64,000 nt of DNA from Pseudomonas sp. Choline-02u-1 (GCF_002836515.1 NZ_PJBC01000013.1:429027-493026), one strand, 5' to 3'. Shown: positions 20,624 through 29,829, counted from the stretch's first letter. Notes: generated from the sequence alone by a model not told the origin. A program made the numbers and translations.

Positions 20624-21682
20624 ATGCGTTTTTGTAAATTGTTATTTGTAGGCTGCCTGACACTGGTCAGCCTGGCGAGTCATGCCGAAAACCTCAAAGG
20701 CCTCTATCAGGTGCGTCAACCGGTCAGCGGCCAGGCGCCGCAAGAGCGTGATCGCGCCACGCAGGCGGCGCTCGACACCTTGGTGCTGCGCCTGACCGGC
20801 GATCCGAAAGCCGCGCAGAACCCGGGGCTGGCGCCGATTCGCAAGGATCCGCAGCAGATCATCAGCCAGTTCGGTTTTGACGCGGGGCCACCGGAAGTGC
20901 TGAAAGTCGATTTTGATCCGGCGACCACCGAGCAGGCCTTGCGCCGGGCCGGACTGCCGATGTGGGGCGCCAGCCGACCGTCGATCCTCGGCTGGTGGCT
21001 GAACGACTCGACCGAAGGCGCGAGTCTGGTCGGCGACGGCCAGGCCGCAGGCGCAACATTGCGCACGGCGGCGCAGCATCGCGGTTTGCCGCTGCGTTTG
21101 CCCCTGGCGGATCTCAGCGAGCAACTGGTGGCCACCGCGCCGGCGCTGGAGAGCGCTGACCCCGCGCCCCTGCGCAGTGCTTCGGATCGCTACAACGCGG
21201 ACGCCCTGCTGGCGGTGCATGCCCGCGAAGAGGGCGGGCAGTGGCAGGCGAAGTGGCGCTTGTGGCTCGGTGATCAGAAAGAGGCCGGCAGTGTGCAGGG
21301 CGCCGATCAGGCCGCCGTTGCCGATGCAGTGATGCTGGCGGTGGCCGAGCGTCTGGCGCCGCGATTTGTCGCCAAGCCCGGCGTGTCGGGTCAGCAGACC
21401 CTGGAAGTGCAGGGCATGAATCTGGAACATTACGCGGCGCTGCTGCGGTTACTCGAACCGTTCGGCGTGCGTCTGCAAAGCGTGCAGGGCGATCGCATCG
21501 TCTATCGGGTCAATGGCAGTGCCGATCAGTTGCGTGCGCAATTGTCGCTGGCGAAGTTGCAGGAACTGCCGGCCGAAGCGCCGGCTCCAGTGGCGCCTGC
21601 GCAGCCAACAGTGGAGGGTGCGCCGGCGGTTGCTGCGCCTACCCCTGCAGCAGCGGCGCCGTCGTTGCGGTTTCGCTGGTAA
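20624..21682 (+). CDS. DUF2066 domain exported protein
   Basis: The protein has 352 residues. It starts with a signal peptide, MRFCKLLFVGCLTLVSLASHA, and the mature part matches DUF2066: ENLKGLYQVRQPVSGQAPQERDRATQAALDTLVLRLTGD, then PMWGASRPSILGWWLND. A proline/alanine-rich tail (about 315-345) ends in LRFRW. The family is periplasmic or membrane-associated and of unknown function. The signal peptide decides the start; an earlier in-frame ATG would hide it. The AI-2E transporter follows after 34 bases, so the two are probably co-transcribed. Confidence 0.82.
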   Translation: MRFCKLLFVGCLTLVSLASHAENLKGLYQVRQPVSGQAPQERDRATQAALDTLVLRLTGDPKAAQNPGLAPIRKDPQQIISQFGFDAGPPEVLKVDFDPATTEQALRRAGLPMWGASRPSILGWWLNDSTEGASLVGDGQAAGATLRTAAQHRGLPLRLPLADLSEQLVATAPALESADPAPLRSASDRYNADALLAVHAREEGGQWQAKWRLWLGDQKEAGSVQGADQAAVADAVMLAVAERLAPRFVAKPGVSGQQTLEVQGMNLEHYAALLRLLEPFGVRLQSVQGDRIVYRVNGSADQLRAQLSLAKLQELPAEAPAPVAPAQPTVEGAPAVAAPTPAAAAPSLRFRW

Positions 21683-21716
21683 GTCTTTCTTTATATAGAA
21701 GCATCAGGAGTGGTAA

Positions 21717-22790
21717 ATGGCCGATACGCGGCGTTGGTTCTGGCTCGGTGGGGTGGTCCTGCTTTGCGCATTTGTATGGTTGCTGCACCCGATCCTCACG
21801 CCGTTTCTGGTCGCGTTGTTGCTGGCTTATCTGTTCGATCCGCTGGTCGATCGTCTGGAACGGCTCGGTCTGTCGCGAACCTGGGGTGTGATCGCCGTGT
21901 TTGCCTTGTTCACGTTGATCGTCACCGCTCTGATGCTGGTGCTGGTACCGATGCTCGCCAAGCAGTTGCTGCGCCTGTACGAGCTGGCGCCGCAAATGCT
22001 CGACTGGTTGCAGCACACCGCAGTGCCGTGGGCGCAAGCGAAGCTGGGGCTGTCGGACGGTTTCTGGAAGTTCGACAAGGTCAAGGCTGCGATCAGCGAG
22101 CACATGGGCCAGACCACCGACATCGTCGGCGTGGTGCTGAGCCAGGCAACGGCATCGAGTCTGGCGCTGATCGGCTGGCTGGCGAACCTGGTGTTGATTC
22201 CGGTGGTGAGCTTTTATCTGCTGCGTGACTGGGATGTGATGATGGGCAAGATCCGCAGCCTGCTGCCGCGCGATCGCGAAGAGCGCGTGGTGTCGCTGGC
22301 GGGTGAGTGCCACGAAGTACTCGGCGCATTCGTCCGTGGCCAGTTGCTGGTGATGGTTGCGCTGGGCGTCATCTACGCCGCCGGTCTGATGCTCGTCGGC
22401 CTGGAGCTGGGGTTGTTGATCGGCCTGATTGCCGGTCTCGCGGCCATCGTCCCGTACATGGGTTTTGTCATCGGAATTGGCGCGGCGCTGATCGCCGGCT
22501 TGTTCCAGTTCGGTGGCGATCTGTATCCGATGGTCGGGATTGTCGCGGTATTCATGGTCGGACAGGCGCTGGAAGGCATGGTGCTGACGCCGTTGCTGGT
22601 TGGGGACCGTATCGGCCTGCACCCGGTGGCGGTGATTTTCGCGATTCTGGCTGGCGGTGAACTGTTCGGATTTACCGGCGTGCTGCTGGCGTTGCCAGTG
22701 GCGGCGGTGATCATGGTGTTGGTGCGCCATGTGCATGATCTGTACAAGGATTCCGGGATCTACAGCGGCGTCGACGAACCCGAGCTGTGA
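21717..22790 (+). CDS. AI-2E family transporter (PerM-like permease)
   Basis: This 357-residue membrane protein of about eight helices belongs to the AI-2E/PerM family. It opens with RRWFWLGGVVLLCAFVWLLHPILTPFL, and the conserved ending region is present (GIAALIVPYMGF-like AAIVPYMGFVIGIG, then FMVGQALEGMVLTPLLVGDRIGLHPV). Members have been proposed as exporters or as sodium/proton antiporters; autoinducer export is only one of these. The order DUF2066, PerM, hda is a recurring arrangement in gamma-proteobacteria. A CAGGAG site precedes the ATG. Confidence 0.88.
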   Translation: MADTRRWFWLGGVVLLCAFVWLLHPILTPFLVALLLAYLFDPLVDRLERLGLSRTWGVIAVFALFTLIVTALMLVLVPMLAKQLLRLYELAPQMLDWLQHTAVPWAQAKLGLSDGFWKFDKVKAAISEHMGQTTDIVGVVLSQATASSLALIGWLANLVLIPVVSFYLLRDWDVMMGKIRSLLPRDREERVVSLAGECHEVLGAFVRGQLLVMVALGVIYAAGLMLVGLELGLLIGLIAGLAAIVPYMGFVIGIGAALIAGLFQFGGDLYPMVGIVAVFMVGQALEGMVLTPLLVGDRIGLHPVAVIFAILAGGELFGFTGVLLALPVAAVIMVLVRHVHDLYKDSGIYSGVDEPEL

Positions 22791-22996
22791 TGGTGCGGGC
22801 GGCCCGGCGCTTGGCCAGGCAGGCCCGTATCGTGCTAACGAGGGCGCCAGAGAAACTGTCACAAAAGTAGTGCGTTAACGCAAACCTTTGATTTTGCTTG
22901 GAGTCTGTCGCATTGTGCGCTCAGCCTCGCGGGTATAAACTTCGCCAACTTTACACAGAGGCCACTAACGGTTCCTTTGAGAACTGTTCAGTCAGC

Positions 22997-23701
22997 ATGA
23001 AACCGATTCAGCTGCCCCTAGGTGTGCGTCTGCGTGACGACGCCACCTTCATCAACTACTACCCAGGCGCCAATGCCGCTGCACTCGGCTATGTCGAGCG
23101 TCTGTGCGAAGCCGACGCCGGGTGGACAGAAAGCCTGATCTACCTGTGGGGCAAACACGGCGTCGGGCGCACGCATCTGTTGCAGGCAGCGTGCCTGCGC
23201 TTCGAGCAGATGGGCGAGCCGGCGGTGTATTTGCCGCTGGCCGAGTTGATGGACCGCGGCGTCGACATCCTCGACAACCTCGAACAATACGAACTGGTCT
23301 GTCTCGACGACTTGCAGGTGATTGCCGGCAAGGCGGATTGGGAAGAGGCGATGTTTCACCTGTTCAATCGTCTGCGTGACAGCGGTCGGCGCCTGCTGAT
23401 CGCCGCCTCCACTTCGCCGCGCGAATTGCCGGTGAAACTGGCTGACCTGAAATCACGTCTGACTCTGGCGCTGATCTTCCAGATGCGCCCGCTTTCCGAT
23501 GAAGATAAATTGCGTGCGCTGCAATTGCGCGCCTCGCGTCGCGGTCTGCACCTGACCGATGAGGTCGGGCACTTCATTCTCACTCGCGGTACGCGCAGCA
23601 TGAGTGCGCTGTTCGATTTGCTGGAACAGCTCGATCAGGCTTCGTTGCAGGCGCAACGCAAGCTGACCATTCCTTTCCTCAAAGAGACGCTGGGCTGGTA
23701 A
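22997..23701 (+). CDS. hda: DnaA regulatory inactivator Hda
   Basis: Hda binds the DNA-loaded sliding clamp and stimulates ATP hydrolysis by DnaA, so preventing re-initiation of replication. The 234-residue AAA+ protein starts MKPIQLPLGVRL, whose QLPL near the N-terminus is the clamp-binding motif. The nucleotide loop GKHGVGRTHLL carries Arg where most P-loops have Lys, as is usual for Hda, and VCLDDLQVIAG is the Walker B. The C-terminal sensor region is also present. The chosen start gives the usual length; an earlier in-frame codon would displace the clamp motif. Confidence 0.95.
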   Translation: MKPIQLPLGVRLRDDATFINYYPGANAAALGYVERLCEADAGWTESLIYLWGKHGVGRTHLLQAACLRFEQMGEPAVYLPLAELMDRGVDILDNLEQYELVCLDDLQVIAGKADWEEAMFHLFNRLRDSGRRLLIAASTSPRELPVKLADLKSRLTLALIFQMRPLSDEDKLRALQLRASRRGLHLTDEVGHFILTRGTRSMSALFDLLEQLDQASLQAQRKLTIPFLKETLGW

Positions 23702-23881
23702 TGGTGGGCTTTTGCCAGCTTTCAGGCGTCAGAAAATCCACTTGAGCAGTGTGGTCCGGGTGACGCACTTAGATGTAAACGCGAAACCGGGAAGTCACAT
23801 AAAGTTCGATTGAATTTGCAAATGGGTTCGATAGCGGGCATAGTCTCGGCTTCTTTACAACTACCAGCCACGGTCGTGCCC

Positions 23882-24499
23882 ATGCTAAAGCGCTTCGCAC
23901 CCCTCGTGCCTCTCGCACTCGTTACCCTGTTATTCGGTTGTGCTGCTCATTCTCCGGTTCAAGAGCCGCCGCAACAGGTCAAGAATTCTGCTACTGCCCA
24001 GTCTTCCGTTATTTACCAGGAAGAGCTGGATACCGAAAAAGAACTCAACCAGTTCAACGGCAGCAAGCCTTATCAGCTTCCTGTCCTGGCTGACAGCATC
24101 CTCGAGCGCGGCATGTCCCTGATCGGTACCCGTTACCGTTTCGGCGGTACCTCTGAGGCCGGTTTCGATTGCAGCGGTTTCATCGGTTACCTCTTCCGCG
24201 AAGAGGCGGGCATGAACCTGCCGCGCTCCACCCGCGAAATGATCAACGTTGATGCGCCGTTGGTTTCGCGCAGTAACCTTGAGCCGGGCGATCTGCTGTT
24301 CTTCGCCACCAACGGTCGTCGCGGTCGTGTAAGCCACGCCGGAATCTATCTGGGTGACAATCAGTTCATTCACTCCAGCAGTCGTCGCAGCGGCGGTGTT
24401 CGCATCGACAGCCTGGGTGATAGTTACTGGAGCAAGACCTTCATCGAAGCCAAGCGTGCACTCGCCATGGCGCCGACCGTGGTCACCGCTCGCAAGTAA
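23882..24499 (+). CDS. NlpC/P60 family lipoprotein hydrolase
   Basis: This 205-residue lipoprotein is expected to cut peptidoglycan stem peptides. The signal peptide ends in LLFGC (lipid-bearing Cys20). The NlpC/P60 domain begins near residue 70 with IGTRYRFGGTSEAGFDCSGF. Catalytic Cys97 is followed by the His of SHAGIYLGDN and the third polar residue in QFIHSSS. Related proteins act in septum or side-wall remodelling. A second NlpC/P60 lipoprotein lies immediately downstream, separated by a terminator, so the two are likely an old tandem duplication with separate control. Confidence 0.93.
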   Translation: MLKRFAPLVPLALVTLLFGCAAHSPVQEPPQQVKNSATAQSSVIYQEELDTEKELNQFNGSKPYQLPVLADSILERGMSLIGTRYRFGGTSEAGFDCSGFIGYLFREEAGMNLPRSTREMINVDAPLVSRSNLEPGDLLFFATNGRRGRVSHAGIYLGDNQFIHSSSRRSGGVRIDSLGDSYWSKTFIEAKRALAMAPTVVTARK

Positions 24500-24630
24500 T
24501 CCCGATGTCGCTGCGTTCGCGGCGACAAAACGGCACGGCAACGGAGTAGACCTAAACTTTACAAGGTGAAGTTAAAGTCTTACTTGAAGTTTGCCGCGTA
24601 GCCGCTAGAATCCTGAATCTATATTGATGG

Positions 24631-24666
24631 CAAACCGCCTGCGTGATGACGCAGGCGGTTTTGTTT
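24631..24666 (+). terminator. Terminator between the two NlpC/P60 genes
   Basis: AAACCGCCTGCGT / ACGCAGGCGGTTT (13 bp) with a GATG loop is followed by TGTTTC. It separates the two hydrolase genes into different transcripts or partly attenuates read-through. Confidence 0.88.
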
Positions 24667-24714
24667 CTGTCCATTCGGCAGAAAAAGCCGCAGCCAGATC
24701 AGGATGTTCTGCTT

Positions 24715-25251
24715 ATGACGATGTCGGCCCGCCTCACCTTGATCCTTTGCGCCGCGCTGCTCAGCGCCTGCGCCAGTCGCACGCCGCCGCCAGCCCCCGT
24801 GGTTCGCGCGCCGATCGTGTTCGCTCCCTCCCAAAATTTTTCCCCTGTTGCTGAAGACGTGTTGTTCCGCGCCCTTGGCCTGGTCGGTACGCCGTATCGC
24901 TGGGGCGGCAATACGCCGGATTCCGGCTTCGATTGCAGCGGCCTGATCGGTTTCGTCTACCGCGATGCGGCAGGGATCTCCCTGCCACGTTCGACCCGCG
25001 AAATGATCGTCATGCAGGCGCCGAATGTCGGCAAGGAAGGCTTGCAGACCGGCGACCTGATCTTCTTCGCCACAAACGGCGGCTCGCAAGTCAGTCATGC
25101 AGGGATTTACGTGGGTGAGGGGCGTTTCGTGCATGCACCGGCAACGGGCGGTACGGTCAAACTCGACAGCCTGTCGAAGGCTTACTGGCAGAAGGCGTAT
25201 CTGAGCGCCAAGCGGGTGTTGCAGCCGGGGCAGTTGGCGCATAACCCGTAA
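24715..25251 (+). CDS. NlpC/P60 family lipoprotein hydrolase, second copy
   Basis: The protein is a 178-residue paralogue of the previous gene. It has a short signal peptide ending LLSAC (lipid-bearing Cys19), a proline-rich linker, and a catalytic domain with VGTPYRWGGNTPDSGFDCSGL (Cys74), SHAGIYVGEGRFVHAP and a C-terminal AYLSAKRVL. It is shorter than the first copy, mainly in the linker. The ATG chosen has AGGA about 10 bases upstream; an ATG six bases later is an alternative. Both probably act on the cell wall from the outer membrane. Confidence 0.92.
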   Translation: MTMSARLTLILCAALLSACASRTPPPAPVVRAPIVFAPSQNFSPVAEDVLFRALGLVGTPYRWGGNTPDSGFDCSGLIGFVYRDAAGISLPRSTREMIVMQAPNVGKEGLQTGDLIFFATNGGSQVSHAGIYVGEGRFVHAPATGGTVKLDSLSKAYWQKAYLSAKRVLQPGQLAHNP

Positions 25252-25271
25252 ATCAAACCTGAGAAACCAAA

Positions 25272-25357
25272 GTGTGCGGGCTGCTCGCGAATGCAGTGTG
25301 TCATTCAATAAAATATTGACTGATCTGCCGCTTTCGCGAGCAACCCCGCTCCCACAT
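25272..25357. repeat. Degenerate REPIN
   Basis: GTGTGCGGGCTGCTCGCGAA on the left and TTTCGCGAGCAACCCCGCTCCCACA on the right are weakened versions of the REP arms. It lies between convergent genes. Confidence 0.75.
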
Positions 25358-25381
25358 TTTTGGATCAGGTAAAGGTCGGAG

Positions 25382-26695
25382 TTATTTGCTGGCCGTCACT
25401 CGCCACACTTTGTTCCCGACATCATCTGCCACCAGCAAGCCACCTTGCTGATCGATCACCACGCCCACCGGGCGGCCCAGCGCGTTCTCGTCCTTGTCGA
25501 GGAAACCGGTCAGCACATCCACCGGTTGACCAGTCGGTTTGCCACCACTGAACGGCACGAAAATTACCTTGTAGCCACTGTGCGGTTTGCGGTTCCAGGA
25601 GCCGTGCTGACCAATGAACGCGCCTTCCTTGAATTGCGCCGGCAAGCGGTTGCCTTCGGCGAAGGTCAGGCCCAGCGAAGCCGTGTGCGGGCCGACGGCG
25701 TAGTCTGGAGCGATGGCCTTGGCCACCAGGTCGAGGTTTTGCGGTTTGACCCGCACGTCGACGTGTTGCCCGTAATAGCTGAACGGCCAGCCATAGAAAC
25801 CGCCGTCCTTAACTGAAGTGATGTAATCCGGCACCAGGTCGCTGCCGATTTCGTCACGCTCGTTGACTGCCGTCCACAGCGCGCCGCTGGTCGGCTCCCA
25901 GGCGAGGCCGTTGGGGTTGCGGATGCCTGAGGCGAAGATCCGGTGATTGCCGGTGGCGCGATCGACTTCCCAGATCGCTGCGCGGCCTTCTTCCTGATCC
26001 AGACCGTTTTCGCCGACGTTACTGTTCGAGCCGACGGTGACGTAGAGCTTGCTGCCGTCCTTGCTGGCGATGACGTTCTTGGTCCAATGGTGATTCAACG
26101 TGCCGCCGGGCAGGTCGACGACTTTGATCGGTTGGGTCTTGATCTCGGTGGCGCCCGGCTCGTAGTTGAAGCGCAGCAGGCGATCGGTGTCGGCCACGTA
26201 CAAGTCGTTTCCGACCAGTGTCATGCCAAATGGCGAATTGAGATTCTGCAGGAACACCGTGCGGGTTTCTGCGACGCCATCGTGGTCGGCATCACGCAAC
26301 AGGGTGATGCGGTTCGGGCTCGGCACGCCAGCGCCGGCCTTGCCCATGACTTTTTTCATCACCCAGCCGCGAATGCCTTTGCTGTCATCGGGCTTGGGCG
26401 GCGCGTTGGTTTCCGCCACCAGCACATCGCCGTTGGGCAGCACGTAGAGCCAGCGCGGGTGATCGAGGCCTTCGGCAAATGCGGCGACCTGGGTGCCGGC
26501 CACAGCAGTCGGTTTTGCACCCTCCGACCAGCCCACTGCGGGGGCGATGTTCACTGTCGGGATCAGCGTCTTGTTCGGTTCGGGCAGCTTCGGTGACGGG
26601 CCGGTGCCGTCGGAGACTTGCAGGCTGGAGGTTTCACCGCAGGCGGCGAGCCCGCCAGCGACGGCGATGATAAGAGCGAGTTGGGCCTTGCGCAT
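25382..26695 (-). CDS. PQQ-dependent sugar dehydrogenase-like lipoprotein (sorbosone dehydrogenase family)
   Basis: The protein is a 437-residue lipoprotein (signal ends GGLAAC, Cys19) with a six-bladed propeller of the L-sorbosone/aldose sugar dehydrogenase family. Typical stretches are [66 protein letters not shown] and [16 protein letters not shown]. Members oxidise aldoses in the periplasm with pyrroloquinoline quinone. Quinone binding and substrate are inferred, and no pqq gene is nearby. It is leftward and follows an unknown gene with a 66-base gap. Confidence 0.86.
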   Translation of the reverse strand: MRKAQLALIIAVAGGLAACGETSSLQVSDGTGPSPKLPEPNKTLIPTVNIAPAVGWSEGAKPTAVAGTQVAAFAEGLDHPRWLYVLPNGDVLVAETNAPPKPDDSKGIRGWVMKKVMGKAGAGVPSPNRITLLRDADHDGVAETRTVFLQNLNSPFGMTLVGNDLYVADTDRLLRFNYEPGATEIKTQPIKVVDLPGGTLNHHWTKNVIASKDGSKLYVTVGSNSNVGENGLDQEEGRAAIWEVDRATGNHRIFASGIRNPNGLAWEPTSGALWTAVNERDEIGSDLVPDYITSVKDGGFYGWPFSYYGQHVDVRVKPQNLDLVAKAIAPDYAVGPHTASLGLTFAEGNRLPAQFKEGAFIGQHGSWNRKPHSGYKVIFVPFSGGKPTGQPVDVLTGFLDKDENALGRPVGVVIDQQGGLLVADDVGNKVWRVTASK

Positions 26696-26761
26696 TGCTG
26701 ATCTTCCCTATGAATGCATTCCTAATCATAGAGGAGGGCGCAGGCCCGATGGTTCAACTGC

Positions 26762-27346
26762 TCAACCGCGGGCTTCTTTGAGCAATACGGCGATGCCGGG
26801 GTGATAGTTGCCTGCGTCGTTGTGCAATTTGCGATAGGCATAGGGGAAATACCAGGCCACCGCGCAGGTGTGCTCTTTTTGCAGGTCGTCGACCATGTCC
26901 TGCAGTTCTTCGGGGCTGGCGCTGTGCTGGGCTTTTTGCGGGGCAACGAACAGGCAGCCGAGCTTGAGATCACTGGCGTAGCTGATGCGCTTGGCATCAA
27001 CGGTGATGTCGAGCAGGGCCTGGGTCAGGTTGAGGTTGTTGACCCGTGGCCAGCGTTGCGTGGCCTGAATGAACGCGCGATCTTCGGCGCCGGCTATAAG
27101 CAGGTCAGCGCGTGCGTTACGCTCGCCTTCTTCGTTCTGTTTGCGCGTGGCCGTGTCGCTCAGGGTCACCATTTCGGCCAGCCATGCTGCTGCCGAGAGC
27201 AAACCGAGGTTGGCTTTTTCGTCGTGCCAGTACGGCGTGTCGTTGTCGCCGCGCACGCTGTTGTAGCGATCGATACAGTCAAACCAGCGTTCCAGCACCG
27301 GGCGCAGAAATTCCAGGCGCGGGTTGCTGATGATCATGCCTTGCAT
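26762..27346 (-). CDS. Conserved hypothetical protein
   Basis: The 194-residue soluble protein has no motif I recognise. It contains acidic, Trp-rich helices (RWFDCIDRYNSVRGDNDTPYWHDEKANLGLLSAAAWLAEM) and a C-terminal CAVAWYFPYAYRKLHNDAGNYHPG. The beginning looks like a small helical N-terminal domain and the rest like an alpha/beta domain. The start used has AAGGA eight bases upstream; an ATG nine bases earlier overlaps the ribosome site. The ribosome site overlaps AATAATAA, a match to the Hfq/Crc motif AANAANAA. It is transcribed away from the cobalamin operon. Confidence 0.7.
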   Translation of the reverse strand: MQGMIISNPRLEFLRPVLERWFDCIDRYNSVRGDNDTPYWHDEKANLGLLSAAAWLAEMVTLSDTATRKQNEEGERNARADLLIAGAEDRAFIQATQRWPRVNNLNLTQALLDITVDAKRISYASDLKLGCLFVAPQKAQHSASPEELQDMVDDLQKEHTCAVAWYFPYAYRKLHNDAGNYHPGIAVLLKEARG

Positions 27347-27522
27347 CGTCGTCATCCTTATTATTGTGATGGGCTTTTCGAGAAAAGCATGGCTCTTTGA
27401 TATCATTTGTCACAGTCTGGCACAAGATTGCCGCTGCACAATTGATCAGCGGCGGTTATTCGCTCGCAAAGCGCCTCTTCAATTGACGCTCCACCCCCAA
27501 CCCTCTAACCTTCGCCGCTTGT
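27347..27522. other. Divergent promoter region upstream of the cobalamin riboswitch
   Basis: This region holds the promoters of the leftward hypothetical gene and of the rightward cobalamin transcript. It is AT-richer than its surroundings near 27380-27410. No operator could be identified with confidence. Confidence 0.45.
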
Positions 27523-27745
27523 TTCAGGTGCTCTGTGGCCCCGCGTCGACAGAGTGAAACAGGGAAGCCGGTGAGGATGGTCTTCAAGCGAAGCCACGAC
27601 GATCCCGGCGCTGCCCCCGCAACGGTAAATGAGTGAAAACTGCGCCTTGAGCCACTGCCTCGAAAGAAGCGGGAAGGCGCGCAGCCCGGCGAAACGCCGC
27701 TCATGAGCCCGGAGACCGGCCTGATCCATCTCAGCGGCATCACGG
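27523..27745 (+). ncRNA. Cobalamin (AdoCbl) riboswitch
   Basis: The leader of the cob operon carries the ordered landmarks of the cobalamin riboswitch. A first stem GCTCTG...CAGAG is followed by GAAACAGGGAAGCCGGTG, the central CTGCCCCCGCAACGGTAA, and the B12 box AGCCCGGAGACCGGCC at 27706-27721. The aptamer binds adenosylcobalamin and lowers expression of downstream genes when the vitamin is plentiful. The exact expression platform, between about 27722 and the cobO ribosome site, cannot be assigned by eye. Confidence 0.95.
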
Positions 27746-27820
27746 TGGGCGATGCCAGGCTTCTTGCCGTCTATTCTTGTGCCTGCCCGCCGTTATCCAG
27801 CCTCAACGGAGAGCTCCCCA

Positions 27821-28432
27821 ATGAACGATTCCCCCGAGCGCGACGAACGCCATCTGGCGCGCATGCAGCGCAAGAAAGCCGTGATCGACGAACGCATCGC
27901 CAATTCGCCCGACGAATGTGGCTTGGTACTGGTGCTGACCGGCAATGGCAAAGGCAAGAGCAGCTCGGCGTTCGGCATGCTCGCCCGCGCCATGGGCCAC
28001 GGCATGCAATGCGGTGTGGTGCAGTTCATCAAGGGCCGCAACAGCACCGGCGAAGAATTGTTCTTCCGCCGCTTCCCCGAGCAGGTGCGTTTCCACGTCA
28101 TGGGCGAAGGCTTCACCTGGGAAACCCAGGATCGTCAGCGCGACATCGCCGCTGCGACCGCGGCTTGGGAAGTCTCCCGCGAATTGTTGCGCGACCCGGC
28201 GATCGGTCTGGTGGTGCTCGATGAGTTGAACATCGCGCTCAAGCATGGCTACCTCGATCTGGATCAGGTGCTCAGTGATCTGCAGGCACGTCCGCCGATG
28301 CAGCATGTGGTCGTCACCGGTCGCGGCGCCAAGCCGGAAATGATCGAGATGGGCGACACGGTCACCGAGATGGGCATGCTCAAACACGCCTTCCAGGCCG
28401 GCATCAAAGCGCAGAAAGGCGTCGAACTTTGA
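27821..28432 (+). CDS. cobO: Cob(I)yrinic acid a,c-diamide adenosyltransferase
   Basis: CobO attaches the 5'-deoxyadenosyl group from ATP to the cobalt of the corrinoid. The 203-residue protein has the P-loop GNGKGKSS at 41-48, typical of the CobA/CobO/BtuR family, then VVQFIKG, GFTWETQD and VVLDELNIAL. The start is the ATG preceded by CGGAGAG; an in-frame extension upstream falls in the riboswitch region. It is the first gene of the cobalamin operon, and its stop overlaps the TTG start of cobB. Confidence 0.96.
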   Translation: MNDSPERDERHLARMQRKKAVIDERIANSPDECGLVLVLTGNGKGKSSSAFGMLARAMGHGMQCGVVQFIKGRNSTGEELFFRRFPEQVRFHVMGEGFTWETQDRQRDIAAATAAWEVSRELLRDPAIGLVVLDELNIALKHGYLDLDQVLSDLQARPPMQHVVVTGRGAKPEMIEMGDTVTEMGMLKHAFQAGIKAQKGVEL

Positions 28433-29829
28433 AGCAACCACGTCACTGCCCGGCGGTGCTGATCGCCGCGCCGGCCTCCGGTCAGGGCAAGACCACCGTC
28501 ACCGCCGCGCTCGCTCGTTTGCATCGCAACCAGGGACGCAAGGTCCGCGTGTTCAAATGCGGCCCGGACTTTCTCGACCCGATGATCCTCGAGCGCGCCA
28601 GCGGTGCGCCGGTATATCAATTGGACATGTGGATGGTCGGCGAGCAGGAAAGTCGCCGGTTGTTGTGGGAAGCTGCGGCCGAGGCGGACCTGATTCTGAT
28701 CGAGGGCGTGATGGGCTTGTTCGACGGCACGCCGTCCAGCGCTGACCTGGCGCGTCATTTCGGTGTGCCGGTGCTCGGGGTGATCGACGGCACTGCGATG
28801 GCGCAGACCTTCGGCGCCTTGGCGCTGGGCCTGGCGAAGTATCAGCCGGACTTGCCGTTCGCTGGCGTGCTGGCCAACCGCGTCGGCACCTTGCGCCACG
28901 CGCAATTGCTCGAAGGCAGCCTCACCGAAGGACTGCGCTGGTACGGCGCGCTGTCTCGCGAGACTGGCATCGAGTTGCCGAGCCGCCACCTCGGCCTGGT
29001 CCAGGCCGGCGAATTGAATGACCTTGATGTACGCCTCGATGCGGCCGCCGATGCGCTGGCCAGCAGCTGCCAGGTCGCGCTGCCACCGGCCGTGGAATTC
29101 GCTGCGCCTGACGTCATCGCCGCCGAGCCTCTATTAAGGGGTGTGCGCATCGCCGTGGCTCGTGATGAAGCGTTTGCCTTTACCTATGGCGCGAGCCTCG
29201 ATCTGCTGCGGGCGATGGGCGCCGAGCTGCATTTCTTCTCGCCAATCCGCGACACGCAATTGCCCGACGCAGACAGCCTCTATTTGCCGGGCGGTTATCC
29301 GGAGCTGCATCACGTCGCGCTGGCGCAAAACACCTCGATGCTTGCAGCGATCCGCGCGCACCATGCGGCGGGCAAGCCGTTGCTCGCCGAATGTGGCGGA
29401 ATGCTTTATCTGCTTGATTCGTTGACTGATGTCGAAGGCACCCGTGCTGAACTGGTTGGTTTGCTCAAGGGCGATGCGGTGATGCAGAAGCGTCTTGCGG
29501 CGCTGGCGTTGCAGGCGGTCGAGTTGCCGGAAGGTTCTTTGCGAGGGCATACGTATCATCATTCGCTGACCACCACTGAGCTGGCGCCGATTGCCCGGGG
29601 CTTGAGCCCGAATGGCGGGCGTGGCGCTGAGGCGGTTTATCGTGAGGGGCGGATGACGGCTTCTTATGTGCACTTTTATTTCCCGTCGAATCCGACCGCG
29701 ATTGCTGCGTTGTTTGCGCCCGACCGTGAGGCCGTCTTCGCGAGCCAGCTCGCTCCCACATTGAATGGTGAGCTTCCTGAAGAAATGAGATCCCCTGTGG
29801 GAGCGAGCCTGCTCGCGAAGAGGCCATGA
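28429..29829 (+). CDS. cobB: Cobyrinic acid a,c-diamide synthase, with REPIN-encoded C-terminal tail
   Basis: CobB amidates side chains a and c of the corrin ring with ATP and glutamine. The protein starts at a TTG overlapping the cobO stop (KQPRHCPAVLIAAPASGQGKTT, P-loop). It ends with a glutamine amidotransferase domain whose nucleophile is Cys322 in AECGGMLYLL. The natural end seems to be near residue 433 (YFPSNPTAIAALFAPD). The following roughly 33 residues (EAVFASQLAPTL...[10 protein letters not shown]) are read through a REPIN, making 466 residues in all. The stop overlaps the bluB start (ATGA). Confidence 0.93.
   Translation: MKQPRHCPAVLIAAPASGQGKTTVTAALARLHRNQGRKVRVFKCGPDFLDPMILERASGAPVYQLDMWMVGEQESRRLLWEAAAEADLILIEGVMGLFDGTPSSADLARHFGVPVLGVIDGTAMAQTFGALALGLAKYQPDLPFAGVLANRVGTLRHAQLLEGSLTEGLRWYGALSRETGIELPSRHLGLVQAGELNDLDVRLDAAADALASSCQVALPPAVEFAAPDVIAAEPLLRGVRIAVARDEAFAFTYGASLDLLRAMGAELHFFSPIRDTQLPDADSLYLPGGYPELHHVALAQNTSMLAAIRAHHAAGKPLLAECGGMLYLLDSLTDVEGTRAELVGLLKGDAVMQKRLAALALQAVELPEGSLRGHTYHHSLTTTELAPIARGLSPNGGRGAEAVYREGRMTASYVHFYFPSNPTAIAALFAPDREAVFASQLAPTLNGELPEEMRSPVGASLLAKRP
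29735..29823. repeat. REPIN inside the 3' end of cobB
   Basis: TCTTCGCGAGCCAGCTCGCTCCCACA and TGTGGGAGCGAGCCTGCTCGCGAAGA form a 26-bp inverted repeat with two mismatches, separated by 35 bases. Both arms and the loop are read in frame as the last codons of cobB. It ends three bases before the bluB start codon. Confidence 0.93.

Noticed and set aside
27418..27431. TGGCAC...TTGC resembling a sigma-54 promoter before the cob riboswitch
   Set aside because: The GG and GC pairs are 9 bases apart instead of the required 10, so a -24/-12 promoter is unlikely.
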